Origin: Candidatus Lindowiibacteriota bacterium
GTDB lineage: Bacteria; Lindowbacteria; 2-12-FULL-62-27
Direction: 5' to 3'
NCBI GenBank assembly: GCA_023249255.1
Contig: JAHFCY010000027.1
Coordinates: 1 to 20,709, forward strand
Length of the DNA stretch: 20,709 nt
In this document: piece after piece, positions 1-9,090 of the stretch
Numbering within the stretch: position 1 is the first letter of the stretch
Layout of the letters: each line of letters starts with the position of its first letter
Translations under genes and position numbers: made by a program
Notes under the pieces: generated by a model
Told to the model about the DNA's origin: nothing
The model's input: only the letters and a program-made list of their open reading frames with translations
Database searches by the model: none

Positions 1-1424
1 AGCGCCGCGCCCGGGCTTGCGCCCTGAAGAAGCAGGGCGGCGGCCATCGGGGTCGTTGCCGACGCGCAGATGTAAAGCGGAATGGACAGAACCAGAACCA
101 GGAGCATCCCTTTGATCCCTCCGCCAAACGCGCTCTCAATGGCCTGCGGCGGAATCACGGTCAGAATCAGGCCGGCCGCAAGAAATCCGATGACCAGCCA
201 CGGCGAAATGTCCTGCAGAAAATCTCCAAGACCGTAGGAAACTGCCTGCTTCAATTTTGTGGATAACGGCATATTGACTCTCAGCTCCGCCGGGGATTCC
301 GCAGAATGACAGGCCGGACAATGCTCCTCGTCCGCCGCCCGCGTCGACGGAACCTTCACGCCGAACACCGCTTCGATTATGCCGGCGGTCACGCCCGTCA
401 CAAAAGCGGCCACTGGACGGAAGATCGTATAGATCGGATCAAGGAGCGCGTAGGTGACGGCCATCGAATCGAGGCCGGTTTCGGGCGTGGTGATGAGAAA
501 GGCTGTCGTGGCGCCGCGGGTCGCGCCAAGCCGCCGGATTGTCAGCGCGGCCGGAATGACGCCGCAGGAGCAAAGAGGCAATGGGATGCCGATCAGCGCC
601 GCCGTCACGACCGGCTTGAATCGTCCCCGGCCGAGGAATTTCGCGACGCGCTCCGGACGGATAAACGCGTAGACGAGGCCGCCCATGAAACATCCGAACA
701 GGATGTAGGCCGCGGCATCGGCAAAAATTTTCCAGGAACTTCGGAGTGTGTTGACGCCAAAGACGGTCAGGGTTTGAACACCGGGCAGCAGGCCGTCATG
801 CGCCCAGGCCGCCCACGCGCCGAGACCGACCAGCAGGAATCCCGCGAGGAGTCCCTCATTTTCCTCGATGAAACTCGTTCGGATTTCCGACAGGCGATTG
901 CGGACTGCCAGGACGGTCAGAGTCATGCCGACCGTTGTCGCGATCACGACCACGGCGGACAATGTCACCACCAGCCGCCAGCTGTTGGCCGCGGCGAGAA
1001 TATAGAGCGGCAAAATCTCCGCGCAGGGCGAAACGGCCAGCATGCCGATGAGCGTGAAGACGAGAAGCGCGTCCGTCTTCCCGGACCACCGATCCGGCTC
1101 AAAATGTTTGTGCAGATGACGGCCGAACAGCCGCCCTAAAATCAGCGCCGACCCGGCCACGATCAGAATCAGAGCGGCCACTGAATCGAGGGAATGAAAC
1201 CGCTCCAAGGCTGCCGCGCAGCCCATGGAGTAGGCCACGCCAAGACCGATGGCCATGGTCACGCCGGAATGTAAAAATCCGGCGACCAGCGTCACGACTG
1301 CCAGTCTGACCGGCGTCCAGCGCCGGAGTCTTCCGACCAGCACGAACGGCCCCCAGTGATTCGGAATGAGCGAATGGAGGAGTGAAAGAAGAAGCGCCCC
1401 GACCAGAACGCCGGCGTGGGTCAT
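1..1424 (-). CDS. Two-domain membrane permease (SO_0444/ArsP-like C-terminal half), 3' end outside window
   Basis: This reading frame is open from an ATG at 1424 to the left edge (474 codons), so the C-terminus is missing. It is a polytopic inner-membrane protein. The N-terminal ~200 residues carry an HSLIPNHW motif (about residues 17-24), a second His in FLHSG (~52), a His-rich HLHKH (103-107) and SPCAEILPLY (132-140). This resembles the UreH/HupE-like metal transporter fold. The second half has the permease signature PLPLCSCGVIP (CSCG at 285-288), a soluble HCPACH motif (368-373) that could bind metal, and SIPLYICASATTP near the edge. Those motifs match the DUF318/ArsP-type permeases, specifically the SO_0444 Cu/Zn efflux group. 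I infer heavy-metal export. The start lies 7 nt after the stop of the sensor gene, with AGG a few bases upstream, so the two are probably co-transcribed. The fusion of an N-terminal transporter-like domain to the permease is unusual. The exact metal is unknown. Confidence 0.8.
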   Translation of the reverse strand, partial: MTHAGVLVGALLLSLLHSLIPNHWGPFVLVGRLRRWTPVRLAVVTLVAGFLHSGVTMAIGLGVAYSMGCAAALERFHSLDSVAALILIVAGSALILGRLFGRHLHKHFEPDRWSGKTDALLVFTLIGMLAVSPCAEILPLYILAAANSWRLVVTLSAVVVIATTVGMTLTVLAVRNRLSEIRTSFIEENEGLLAGFLLVGLGAWAAWAHDGLLPGVQTLTVFGVNTLRSSWKIFADAAAYILFGCFMGGLVYAFIRPERVAKFLGRGRFKPVVTAALIGIPLPLCSCGVIPAALTIRRLGATRGATTAFLITTPETGLDSMAVTYALLDPIYTIFRPVAAFVTGVTAGIIEAVFGVKVPSTRAADEEHCPACHSAESPAELRVNMPLSTKLKQAVSYGLGDFLQDISPWLVIGFLAAGLILTVIPPQAIESAFGGGIKGMLLVLVLSIPLYICASATTPMAAALLLQGASPGAA

Positions 1425-1431
1425 GACAAAC

Positions 1432-2637
1432 CTATTTGGTGTGCCAGGAAAACAGATTCGGGAGAAATCCCGCAAATGCCCGAGCGGCCACCATGTCCTT
1501 CGAGTCGAACAAGCCGACTTTGTTCGAGAGAATCAGAGCGGCGATTGGCTTGGGCGCGGAAATGCCGACCAGGAGCGCCTGTTGCTTCATGCCCGGATAG
1601 TCTTCAATCAATTCCGTCGCGCCGGTGCCGATCGCGTTGTTCAACTGCCGGTGTACCGAGGGGTCAAGCGCCTCCTGAATGTCATGCGTGTAGCTTTTGC
1701 CGTCGTATCGACCGGAGAGTTTCCACAGGGGAGATTTGATGTTGGAGGAATCCAGAATGTAAAACGATACCATCCGGCAGCGAAATAACCGGACGCCGGC
1801 CAGCACCGCCCGGCGAATGAATGACGCACTGTCCGCCGCGCCTGCCACGTCACGGACCGATTCCATGATGTTGAAGAAGTGCCCGCCATCCAGGTCCTTG
1901 CTCTCCATCTCGCGCTTCTGGGCGTTGAATTTCACGTTGAATTCCGAGGTCAAGTGGTCCACCCGGGTCTGAAAAAATTTCGCGATGACCGCAGTCTTCG
2001 ATTTTTCAAGCCGGCGGATGGATGTGAGAACGATCAACGTCACCAGACCCACACAGGCGAATGAGACGGCGGCGGGAATTTGCAGGCTCTCAAGAGTCCG
2101 ATGAACGAGCTCGGATTTGAAAAAGCCCATTTCAAAATCGCCGATTTTCATCGCGCCTTTTCGCACCGGCGTGTAGGCGCGCAGGACGACTTTGCCGGAC
2201 GGCAGTTTCATCCGGATCAGATCGGACCCGCTCGTGGCCATGACGAGTTTTGATTTGAATTTGATCTTGCCAAGCTCCACGGCGTCGCGGTTGGACGTGT
2301 CGGTTTCGTCTCCGTGGGAGTCGTTCAACTCCCAGACGATGACGTCGCCCTTGGCGTCGTAGACCACGAAGTGAGACACCAGCCTGCCCCGCAGAAGATT
2401 TCCGGCCGCCCTTTTGAGCGCCTTCTCATTATGCGTTTCGAAATTGTCCGTGTTGGACAGAACGAAAAGCCGCATCTGATTGTTGGCGTCGGTCAGCTGG
2501 GAATCGTAGGTGACCATGTACACCGCGCCCAGCACCAGCATAAAGAGCCCCAGGCTGGCCACGATCGACACGACCACGACTTTTCCGGACACACCCAGCC
2601 GCTGGCGGATTTGCGCTTCCAGTTCCTCCTGCTCCAT
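1432..2637 (-). CDS. Membrane sensor with extracytoplasmic domain and GAF-like domain, no output module
   Basis: A 401-residue protein. A short cytoplasmic N-terminus (Glu/Gln/Arg rich) precedes TM1 (~19-44). An extracytoplasmic segment of ~140 residues (45-185) follows, with the alpha/beta pattern of a small Cache- or PAS-like ligand sensor, then TM2 (~188-211). A helical, probably coiled linker (~212-262) leads to a GAF-like domain (~265-400), which includes RMVSFYILDSS and a final PIAALILSN strand. I see no HAMP consensus, histidine kinase, GGDEF, EAL, phosphatase or methyl-accepting region, so the output must come from a partner protein. The ATG at 2637 has no clear Shine-Dalgarno sequence. 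It lies 72 nt after the secretin stop and 7 nt before the permease start. It may read the envelope state or metals for the permease, or belong to pilus control; I cannot decide which. The gene assignment is firm, the function is inferred. Confidence 0.7.
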   Translation of the reverse strand: MEQEELEAQIRQRLGVSGKVVVVSIVASLGLFMLVLGAVYMVTYDSQLTDANNQMRLFVLSNTDNFETHNEKALKRAAGNLLRGRLVSHFVVYDAKGDVIVWELNDSHGDETDTSNRDAVELGKIKFKSKLVMATSGSDLIRMKLPSGKVVLRAYTPVRKGAMKIGDFEMGFFKSELVHRTLESLQIPAAVSFACVGLVTLIVLTSIRRLEKSKTAVIAKFFQTRVDHLTSEFNVKFNAQKREMESKDLDGGHFFNIMESVRDVAGAADSASFIRRAVLAGVRLFRCRMVSFYILDSSNIKSPLWKLSGRYDGKSYTHDIQEALDPSVHRQLNNAIGTGATELIEDYPGMKQQALLVGISAPKPIAALILSNKVGLFDSKDMVAARAFAGFLPNLFSWHTK

Positions 2638-2640
2638 GAC

Positions 2641-2675
2641 GCCGTAGTCTATAACGCCGGCGAGTAGAAAGACAA
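2641..2675 (-). promoter_or_regulatory. Possible promoter for the sensor-permease pair
   Basis: On the minus strand a TTGTCT hexamer (2670-2675) is followed after 16 nt by TATAGA (2648-2653). That predicts a start of transcription about 4 nt before the ATG at 2637, giving a nearly leaderless mRNA. This would fit the absence of a Shine-Dalgarno sequence. Both hexamers match the sigma-70 consensus at 4 of 6 positions. The gap between the secretin and the sensor (2638-2709) holds no convincing terminator, so read-through from the pilus operon is equally possible. Confidence 0.3.
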
Positions 2676-2709
2676 GCCGAAAACCGGAGAGGAGGAGAAA
2701 CGGAAAAAA

Positions 2710-5700
2710 TTACGGCGCGGCGATGATTTTGTCTTTGATCTGGTCGTAGATTTCGTCGGTGATGTCGGGGACCTGTTTGATGTCGGAGACGGTTTTGAAT
2801 TTGCCGTAGGTGTAGCGGTAGGCGTCGATCATCTTGGCGCGGTACTCGTCGATACCTGGAAGTTTCATGAGGTCTTCGGTCGACGCGGTGTTGATGTCAA
2901 CTTTACCCTTTTGTTCCTGCTCCGATTTGCCGGGCGTCACCGAGGACTTGATTTCGGGCATGGGCAGGCTGGCGTCGTAAGGTTGTTCCTCCTTGGCCGC
3001 CGGAGATTTTTGTTGGGCCGGCGCCGTCGCGGGCGTTGGTTGCGGAGCGGGAGCGGGTGAAACGGCCGGCTGTTCCGCCGTTGCGGATTTTTTTTGCGTG
3101 GGCGCAGGCGGCGGCGCAACGGCCGGTTGAACCGATTTCTGAGCGCTCGGCGTGCTGACGGGCGCCTGTTTTTGCGTCGGCTCCGGCGCGGGAGTCACGG
3201 CCGGCGTCTTTCGCGGTTCCGGCGCCGGCACAACGATCGGCGCAGTCTGCGTCGAACGTTTGGGCCTGGGCAGATCGTATGGCGACGGCTCTTCGCTTCG
3301 CGTTGCCGGCGTCACGCGTACAGGCGCCGTCGCGGGCTCCGGCGTCGGCGCTTTGCGCTCGGGCGTGGGTGTGGGAGTGGGCGCGGGGGCCGGCGCCATC
3401 TCACGCCGCGGAGCGGGCGCAATCGCTTCAGGCGCGGGTGTGGGTTCGGTGAATCGGCTCTCGGGCGCCACGGGCAGTCTCTGGGATTGTTCCGGCGCAA
3501 GAGCCATGTTTCCGACGGTACCGGCCTGAACGACGATAATGGGCCGCAGGAACCGGTCATAGAATCCCTTGTTCATTCCGTTGGCCAGAAGAAGAGACTC
3601 AAACTCGTCTTCGCTCCGGAAAATTCCGCGCGCCCTGCGTTCCTCCACGATCTTTTGCGCCATCCCGAGCGTGATGCCTTTGATCCGGACCAGTTCCTGA
3701 AGGCTCACGACGTTGACATCGGCCTTGTATTCGATCCGGTAGACGACGTCGTCAAAAATCACGCGCGTGAGGCCCGGCACGGTCAGGAGCTGTTCGAGCG
3801 ATTGATAGGGGCCGAATTGCTCTCGACGCGCCACGATGCGCTGGGCCAGACGCAAATGCTGTTCAGGATCAACATCGCTCCGAAGACCTGTCAGGTCCGA
3901 TATTTCGGCGACGGACGACGTGTTGATGTTGACGGGGAACGGCGTGATCTGCTGGAGTGACTTGGCGATGTCTTTGGTGACCTGCGTCGCTTCCGGCAGA
4001 TTGGTGATGACGCGCGGCGTGATGAAAATCATGAGTTCCGTTTTTTCCGTCTGTTCGCGTTTCGATTTGAACAAATTGCCGATCACGGGAATGTCTTTGA
4101 GGACCGGCACGGCCGAGGTCGCGGTCGTCCGCCGGTCCTTGATGACGCCGCCCAGAACAAGGGTCTGATTGTCTCCGAGGAGGACCGACGAGCTGGCGGA
4201 TCGTTTGGTGACGTCGATGCTTGAGCCGCCGCCACCGCCGGTGCCGGGGGCGAATTCGTCGATGTTGAGGGCGATGGTCAAATTGACGCTGCGGTCGTTG
4301 GAAATCGTCGGCACGACCGTCAACTTGAGCAGGGCGTCGATGTCCTTGTACTGGACCGCCGGAACGCCGGACGCGTTGAAAACAGTCTGGGGGACGGATT
4401 TGGTCGTGCCGGCGGATATGACGGCAGGCTTGTTGTTGAGGGCCGTGATTTTCGGCGTGGCCAGGACCTCGACTTTGCCGGTCTTCATCAGCGCCTCCAT
4501 GAGGAGCCTCATCTGTCCGGAATTGAGGATCACGCGGTAGGCGCCCGCGCCGAGCGTTCCGGGATTGAATTCGGTCCCTATCGCGCCGAGATTCTTGCTC
4601 AACGCGTTCTGGTCCATGATATCGAGAATTTTTCCATCGTTGTCGCGCAGCATCTCGGGCTGAGTGATGAAGTTGATGCCGCGGGAGTTGTCGTCGGCCA
4701 GAGTATATTCGAGGATCGAAGCGTCGATGAGGACCTGCGGCGCGCGTTGATCCAGTTTACGGATCAGTTCGGCGACGATCTTCATGATCGCCGGCGGCGC
4801 GACCACGGTGAGAGCGTTCAGGCGGTCGTCGGGGGAGAACCGGAGGAAGAGGCCGACACCGGTCGGACTGGCCGGGGATTTGTCGGACAGGCCTCCGCCT
4901 CCTCCCGCGCTGCTGCCCCTGGTGGTGAACTCGCCGGTCTTGGGGTCGACGGCGTAGATGTCCTGGCTGAGCGTTCCCTGTAAAATTCCGGCGATGTCGC
5001 TCGGCTTGGCGTTGTTCAGATAAAATACTTCCGTCATCATGTCCGGCGGAGGCGGCGACGCGACATCGATGTTATCGACCATGTCGTCGATCTGGGGAAA
5101 GAGCGATTCGCCCGCCGTCACGGCGATGAGGTTCGACCGCCCGATGGATCCGACCCTGGTGGAAACGCCGCCCAGACTGCCCAGCATGTTCGTGATCAGA
5201 GGGGAAGCCACTTCGGCCGAGACGTTTTTGAGCTGATAGACTTTGACTTTCGTCGCCGGCGCGGCGGCCGCCGGCACGTCCATCTTCTGGATCATGTCTT
5301 CAAGAGTTTTGGAACCGTCGGATGTTGAGAGGAAGACGATCGAATTGGATGCGGGATCGGCGTTGACTATCCCGAAAATCCGGTCCCGGTCGCTTCTATC
5401 CTGCGTGAGAAAAATTCTCAGTCCCGCCGCGATGTTCGCCGCGCTTCCGGCTTTCAGGAAAATCGTGCGCGTGACGAGGTCGGGGTTCGAAGGATTCATG
5501 ATGTCGAGCCGCTCTACGAGCCGGTCCAGTTTTTCGATGGCGGTCTTGCTGACAACGGCCAGCAGAGTGTTCGTCTTGGCCATGAGGGTGATGATGGCGG
5601 GAATCCGTCCCGGCAAATCGGCATCTGTCCATGCGCGCGTCGGACTTCTGGCGACATCGCCGGGATTGATCAGAAAATCCTTGAGGGCACTGTAGACGTC

Positions 5701-8700
5701 AAGCGCCTGGGCGTACTTGAGCGTGTATGTTTTGTATTCGACTTCAACAAGGTTTGCCTCGTCCAGCCGTTTGATGAAACCGATCACCTTTTCAACGTTG
5801 CGAGGCGAATCGAAGATAATCAGCGTCTTGCTGGCCGCGTCAATCATCCACCAGCTTTCGCCGGGACCTACTTTGACCGGTTCTGTCACCGATTGGGCTG
5901 TCACCTGCACCTGGTTGCGCCGGTCCAGGACGCTCGTCGTCGTCGTCGTGCCTCCGCCCGGATCAGCTTCCAACAGGCGATTGATCAGTTCCTGATCGGA
6001 CGATTGCTGGATGGTTTGCGGATCAAGATATTTGAATTTATAAATCGCAAGTTTTTTGACGCCGCGGTCGAGGAAGGAAAGGGCGGATTCGATGTTCTGA
6101 ATGGCGTCGCGGCTGTCATTGACGAGGATCGTACTGATATCGGCGAATTCCTTGTAGGTGCCTTTTGGCGTCATGTATCGCTTCACGAGGGCCATGCCCT
6201 CTTCCATATTCAAGTAGCGCAGTTTGAACTCTTGAATGGCCACATCGGAAAATTCGCTTTTGACGTCGAGCGACTCAATGACCTGGCCCACGAGGCTCAG
6301 AATTTCGCGGGTGCTGAGGACGGTGATGACGTTGGTGACCGGATTGATGGTCAGGACGTTCAGGGTGAGAGTCTGCTTGAGAAAATCCTCCGTGACGGCG
6401 TCGCCGCCCTTGCCGCCGGTCTTCGTCGACTTGTGGAGCGTCGAAGTCTTGAAATCGACCGTGCCTTTTTTCTTGATGGTGAGATCGCTCCCGATGAGGG
6501 TGAATTCGAATCCGGGGCCGCTCAAAATGGTGGCCAGACGGTCGGCCATGTCCAGTACGCTGACGTTGGCGACCTGAAACCGGCGTATCTCCAGATTGGT
6601 TTCCTTGGCTCGGGCGTACGGCACGTCAAGCAGATCGAGGATCTCGCCGACGCGTTTGACGTTGTCGGCCGTCTGAACGACCATGATCTGGTTGGTCAGG
6701 GGGTCGGCGATGATGTCTCCTCCCTCGCGCTCGACAAATTGCGTGAGGAGTTTCTGAATGTTTTCGGCGTCGGTGTACTGAAGTTTGAAAACGTGGGTGA
6801 CGAATTTGCCGCCGCCGCCCATGGTCGTATCAGTCTGGACGGGAAGCGGCCGGCCGAGGGCGCGCTGTTTGGCGATGATGCGGATGGTGTTGCCCTCCAG
6901 CACGCGCGTGAGGCCCGCGCTCTCCAACACCATGTCCATCGCCTCGAGGACCGTCACGTCGACCACGTGGATCGTCAGCGGGGGGATCTCGACTTTGGTG
7001 ATTTTGCCTTTCGGATCGAGCGGGTCGAGGAAGGGCACGATGTATTTTTGTTTGTTGTCGTCATACTCAAGGTCGAAAATGACGTTCATGTTTCCCAGCT
7101 GGGACAACGTACGGATGATGTCGATCACGACGGCGTCTTTGAAATCGAGCGATACGATTCGCTGATTGGCCTGCGCCGAAAACAACACGTGCTCGCCCGT
7201 TGCGGTGGTTCCGATGAGCCGCGCTTCCATGAGCTGTTCGCCCGGCTCCACGCCCAACACCCAGACCTCGCATCGGGCCAGGCCCTGCGAGTCGGTCACG
7301 GCCTCGTTGTCCCTCGGATCGTTCAGCCGGATGGCGTCCAGCCGTCCGTTGCCTTTCAAAATCGTGAACTGAACTTTTGCGAGCGGCACGGGATTGCCGT
7401 CGGCGTCGGTCACCCGGACGGTCAGCGGCTGGGGAAGCTCGTCACCGGAAACGGCCTCCTGAAGATCACCTGAAATTTTTTCGATGTGAATGCCCGCGCC
7501 GGCCGTGACGGTCACCGGCAGGGTCATTTCGAGAAGATTGAATTTGGCTGGGTCGCCCGCGGAAATTTTGATCGACATGGGCGAAACTTTTTTTCCGATT
7601 GCCAGCGGCGCTTCGATGATTCCGCCGGATGTGGTCTGAAGAACGAGTTTTTTGACGCCGTCGGAAGCCGCTCCGGACAGACTGCCATCGCCTGCGGCAA
7701 CCTCGAAGGTCACCGGCAGGTTGGCCACGGGCTGGGCGCTGGCCGCGTCGATGACTTTCAGGGAGAGCGGCCGGGCTTTCTGGTTCACCGCGACCGACTG
7801 GCCGAATCCGTTCATATCCGTGAATACGTACTGCGGGCCGATCTCGACAGCGGGAGCGGCGGCGCTGGGTTCGGCCGGCGCCTCATTTGCGGCCGGCACG
7901 GGCGCGCCGAGCATGGCGGCCAGAGCGTCCGGAACCTGCGCGCCTCCGAATCTCACCCAGTATCCACCCGTCTTGCTCTGCTCCACCACCGGCTGTTCGG
8001 ATCCTTTCCGAAGTTCGATCGACACGCGCGCGGTCTCGATGGGAAACGTCCGGTACTGGCTGTGCTTGATGCGGACGATCGGGCCATGCTTGACGTCAAA
8101 CGATTTTTTGGCCGGCAGGCGATCGACGGCCCCGGGCAGATCGACCGCCATGGTGGGCGGTGACGCAATGGGATTCGGCAGAAAATCGACGCCGTCCGTC
8201 GTGTGAATAAACACGATCGGCGATTCGGGGTCGCCGTAGACGTCGATGCCGTACACGCTCGGCTCATCCGGATTCGGCGGCTGCATTGATCCGAATCGGA
8301 GCGCGGGATACGCGGGCGCCTCCGGAATTTCTTTCACGGCCGGCTGGGGCGCAGGCACGGGTTCCTCTTTCGGATTTTCTTTCGTCACTGTGATCAATTC
8401 CGCGTGTCCCGTCGCCGCCGGAGCAGGGGTTGGAGCCGGCGCAACGACCCGCTCCGCCGCTTTGTTTTCCGCGCCGACGGTTTCGACCGCCTGTTGCGTT
8501 TCAGCGGCCGCCGGTACCGTGACCGTGACTTCTTCAATCGCAATGGCGGGCGGCTTGGCCTTTTCCGGTTTGGTTGACGGTTTGGCTGCCGGAGCCGCCG
8601 GAGTTTTTTTCTTCTCGGTTTTCTCGGCCTTTTTCGCCTTCTCCGGTTTGGCCGGAGGTTTCGCCGCTGGTTTTGCCTGTTTTTCCGCCGGCGTCTCCTC

Positions 8701-9090
8701 CGAGACCGTGACCTCCTCCATCATGATGTCGTCCGGTGCCGCAGGTTTGGCTTGAGGTTCTTTTTCGGCGTGGGGCGCTGCCACGGCCGGTTTCTCGTCC
8801 GGCTTTGGCGGCTCCCAGTCTTCGACCGGCTTGCCCGCCTCCTTCAGATCATTTTTGACTTCCTCGAGAAGTTTTCTGGCTCGTTCGTGCGATGGATTCT
8901 GCGTCAGCACCTGCTTGAGATACATCATCGATTCTTCCAGCCGTCCGGCCACGTAGGACTGCACGGCTGTGTTGAATGTCTCGTCCATGGAAGACGCGGC
9001 CCGTGTCTGCGGCAAAAACGCAAAGATCAGGACGCACAGCAGGAACGCGCCGGCGCTGACTCGCAGAAACCGATTGAGAAGCGTCATCAT
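2710..9090 (-). CDS. pilQ: Giant PilQ-type secretin with C-terminal ComEA-like HhH DNA-binding domains
   Basis: A 2126-residue outer-membrane secretin, about three times the size of ordinary PilQ. In order it shows a signal peptide (1-31, TRA cleavage site), a TPR-like helical hairpin (~34-85), a Lys/Ala/Pro-rich linker (~90-260) and an AMIN-like domain (~270-380). Two Ig-like domains follow (~421-640), then an STN/N0 domain (~641-745). Next come eight N1-type repeats (~762-1449), each closing with a helix and an LDVP-like end (LDVP, LDVK, FLDRG, RLDEA, RLDIM, KMDVP, NIDVA, KLDQR). The secretin barrel spans ~1450-1695 and ends in LKDIPVIGNLFKSK and ELMIFITPRVI. Two adjacent helix-hairpin-helix units lie at ~1731-1851 and a Pro-rich linker at ~1870-2055. 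A ComEA-like HhH unit forms the C-terminus (2063-2126, KVDINTASTEDLMKLPGI). The start overlaps the upstream stop (ATGA); Met2 is an alternative start. The HhH modules should lie in the periplasm, which suggests DNA uptake through the pore. Confidence 0.93.
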   Translation of the reverse strand: MMTLLNRFLRVSAGAFLLCVLIFAFLPQTRAASSMDETFNTAVQSYVAGRLEESMMYLKQVLTQNPSHERARKLLEEVKNDLKEAGKPVEDWEPPKPDEKPAVAAPHAEKEPQAKPAAPDDIMMEEVTVSEETPAEKQAKPAAKPPAKPEKAKKAEKTEKKKTPAAPAAKPSTKPEKAKPPAIAIEEVTVTVPAAAETQQAVETVGAENKAAERVVAPAPTPAPAATGHAELITVTKENPKEEPVPAPQPAVKEIPEAPAYPALRFGSMQPPNPDEPSVYGIDVYGDPESPIVFIHTTDGVDFLPNPIASPPTMAVDLPGAVDRLPAKKSFDVKHGPIVRIKHSQYRTFPIETARVSIELRKGSEQPVVEQSKTGGYWVRFGGAQVPDALAAMLGAPVPAANEAPAEPSAAAPAVEIGPQYVFTDMNGFGQSVAVNQKARPLSLKVIDAASAQPVANLPVTFEVAAGDGSLSGAASDGVKKLVLQTTSGGIIEAPLAIGKKVSPMSIKISAGDPAKFNLLEMTLPVTVTAGAGIHIEKISGDLQEAVSGDELPQPLTVRVTDADGNPVPLAKVQFTILKGNGRLDAIRLNDPRDNEAVTDSQGLARCEVWVLGVEPGEQLMEARLIGTTATGEHVLFSAQANQRIVSLDFKDAVVIDIIRTLSQLGNMNVIFDLEYDDNKQKYIVPFLDPLDPKGKITKVEIPPLTIHVVDVTVLEAMDMVLESAGLTRVLEGNTIRIIAKQRALGRPLPVQTDTTMGGGGKFVTHVFKLQYTDAENIQKLLTQFVEREGGDIIADPLTNQIMVVQTADNVKRVGEILDLLDVPYARAKETNLEIRRFQVANVSVLDMADRLATILSGPGFEFTLIGSDLTIKKKGTVDFKTSTLHKSTKTGGKGGDAVTEDFLKQTLTLNVLTINPVTNVITVLSTREILSLVGQVIESLDVKSEFSDVAIQEFKLRYLNMEEGMALVKRYMTPKGTYKEFADISTILVNDSRDAIQNIESALSFLDRGVKKLAIYKFKYLDPQTIQQSSDQELINRLLEADPGGGTTTTTSVLDRRNQVQVTAQSVTEPVKVGPGESWWMIDAASKTLIIFDSPRNVEKVIGFIKRLDEANLVEVEYKTYTLKYAQALDVYSALKDFLINPGDVARSPTRAWTDADLPGRIPAIITLMAKTNTLLAVVSKTAIEKLDRLVERLDIMNPSNPDLVTRTIFLKAGSAANIAAGLRIFLTQDRSDRDRIFGIVNADPASNSIVFLSTSDGSKTLEDMIQKMDVPAAAAPATKVKVYQLKNVSAEVASPLITNMLGSLGGVSTRVGSIGRSNLIAVTAGESLFPQIDDMVDNIDVASPPPPDMMTEVFYLNNAKPSDIAGILQGTLSQDIYAVDPKTGEFTTRGSSAGGGGGLSDKSPASPTGVGLFLRFSPDDRLNALTVVAPPAIMKIVAELIRKLDQRAPQVLIDASILEYTLADDNSRGINFITQPEMLRDNDGKILDIMDQNALSKNLGAIGTEFNPGTLGAGAYRVILNSGQMRLLMEALMKTGKVEVLATPKITALNNKPAVISAGTTKSVPQTVFNASGVPAVQYKDIDALLKLTVVPTISNDRSVNLTIALNIDEFAPGTGGGGGSSIDVTKRSASSSVLLGDNQTLVLGGVIKDRRTTATSAVPVLKDIPVIGNLFKSKREQTEKTELMIFITPRVITNLPEATQVTKDIAKSLQQITPFPVNINTSSVAEISDLTGLRSDVDPEQHLRLAQRIVARREQFGPYQSLEQLLTVPGLTRVIFDDVVYRIEYKADVNVVSLQELVRIKGITLGMAQKIVEERRARGIFRSEDEFESLLLANGMNKGFYDRFLRPIIVVQAGTVGNMALAPEQSQRLPVAPESRFTEPTPAPEAIAPAPRREMAPAPAPTPTPTPERKAPTPEPATAPVRVTPATRSEEPSPYDLPRPKRSTQTAPIVVPAPEPRKTPAVTPAPEPTQKQAPVSTPSAQKSVQPAVAPPPAPTQKKSATAEQPAVSPAPAPQPTPATAPAQQKSPAAKEEQPYDASLPMPEIKSSVTPGKSEQEQKGKVDINTASTEDLMKLPGIDEYRAKMIDAYRYTYGKFKTVSDIKQVPDITDEIYDQIKDKIIAAP

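Noticed and set aside
306-1139. 277-codon plus-strand frame near the left edge
   Set aside because: The minus strand carries a continuous permease frame with TM segments and the CSCG signature over the same bases; this frame is Arg/Asp/Gly-rich with no motif.
5893-7473. 526-codon plus-strand open frame inside pilQ
   Set aside because: It lies fully antisense to well-supported secretin repeats, its product matches no family, and its composition follows from GC-rich codons on the other strand.
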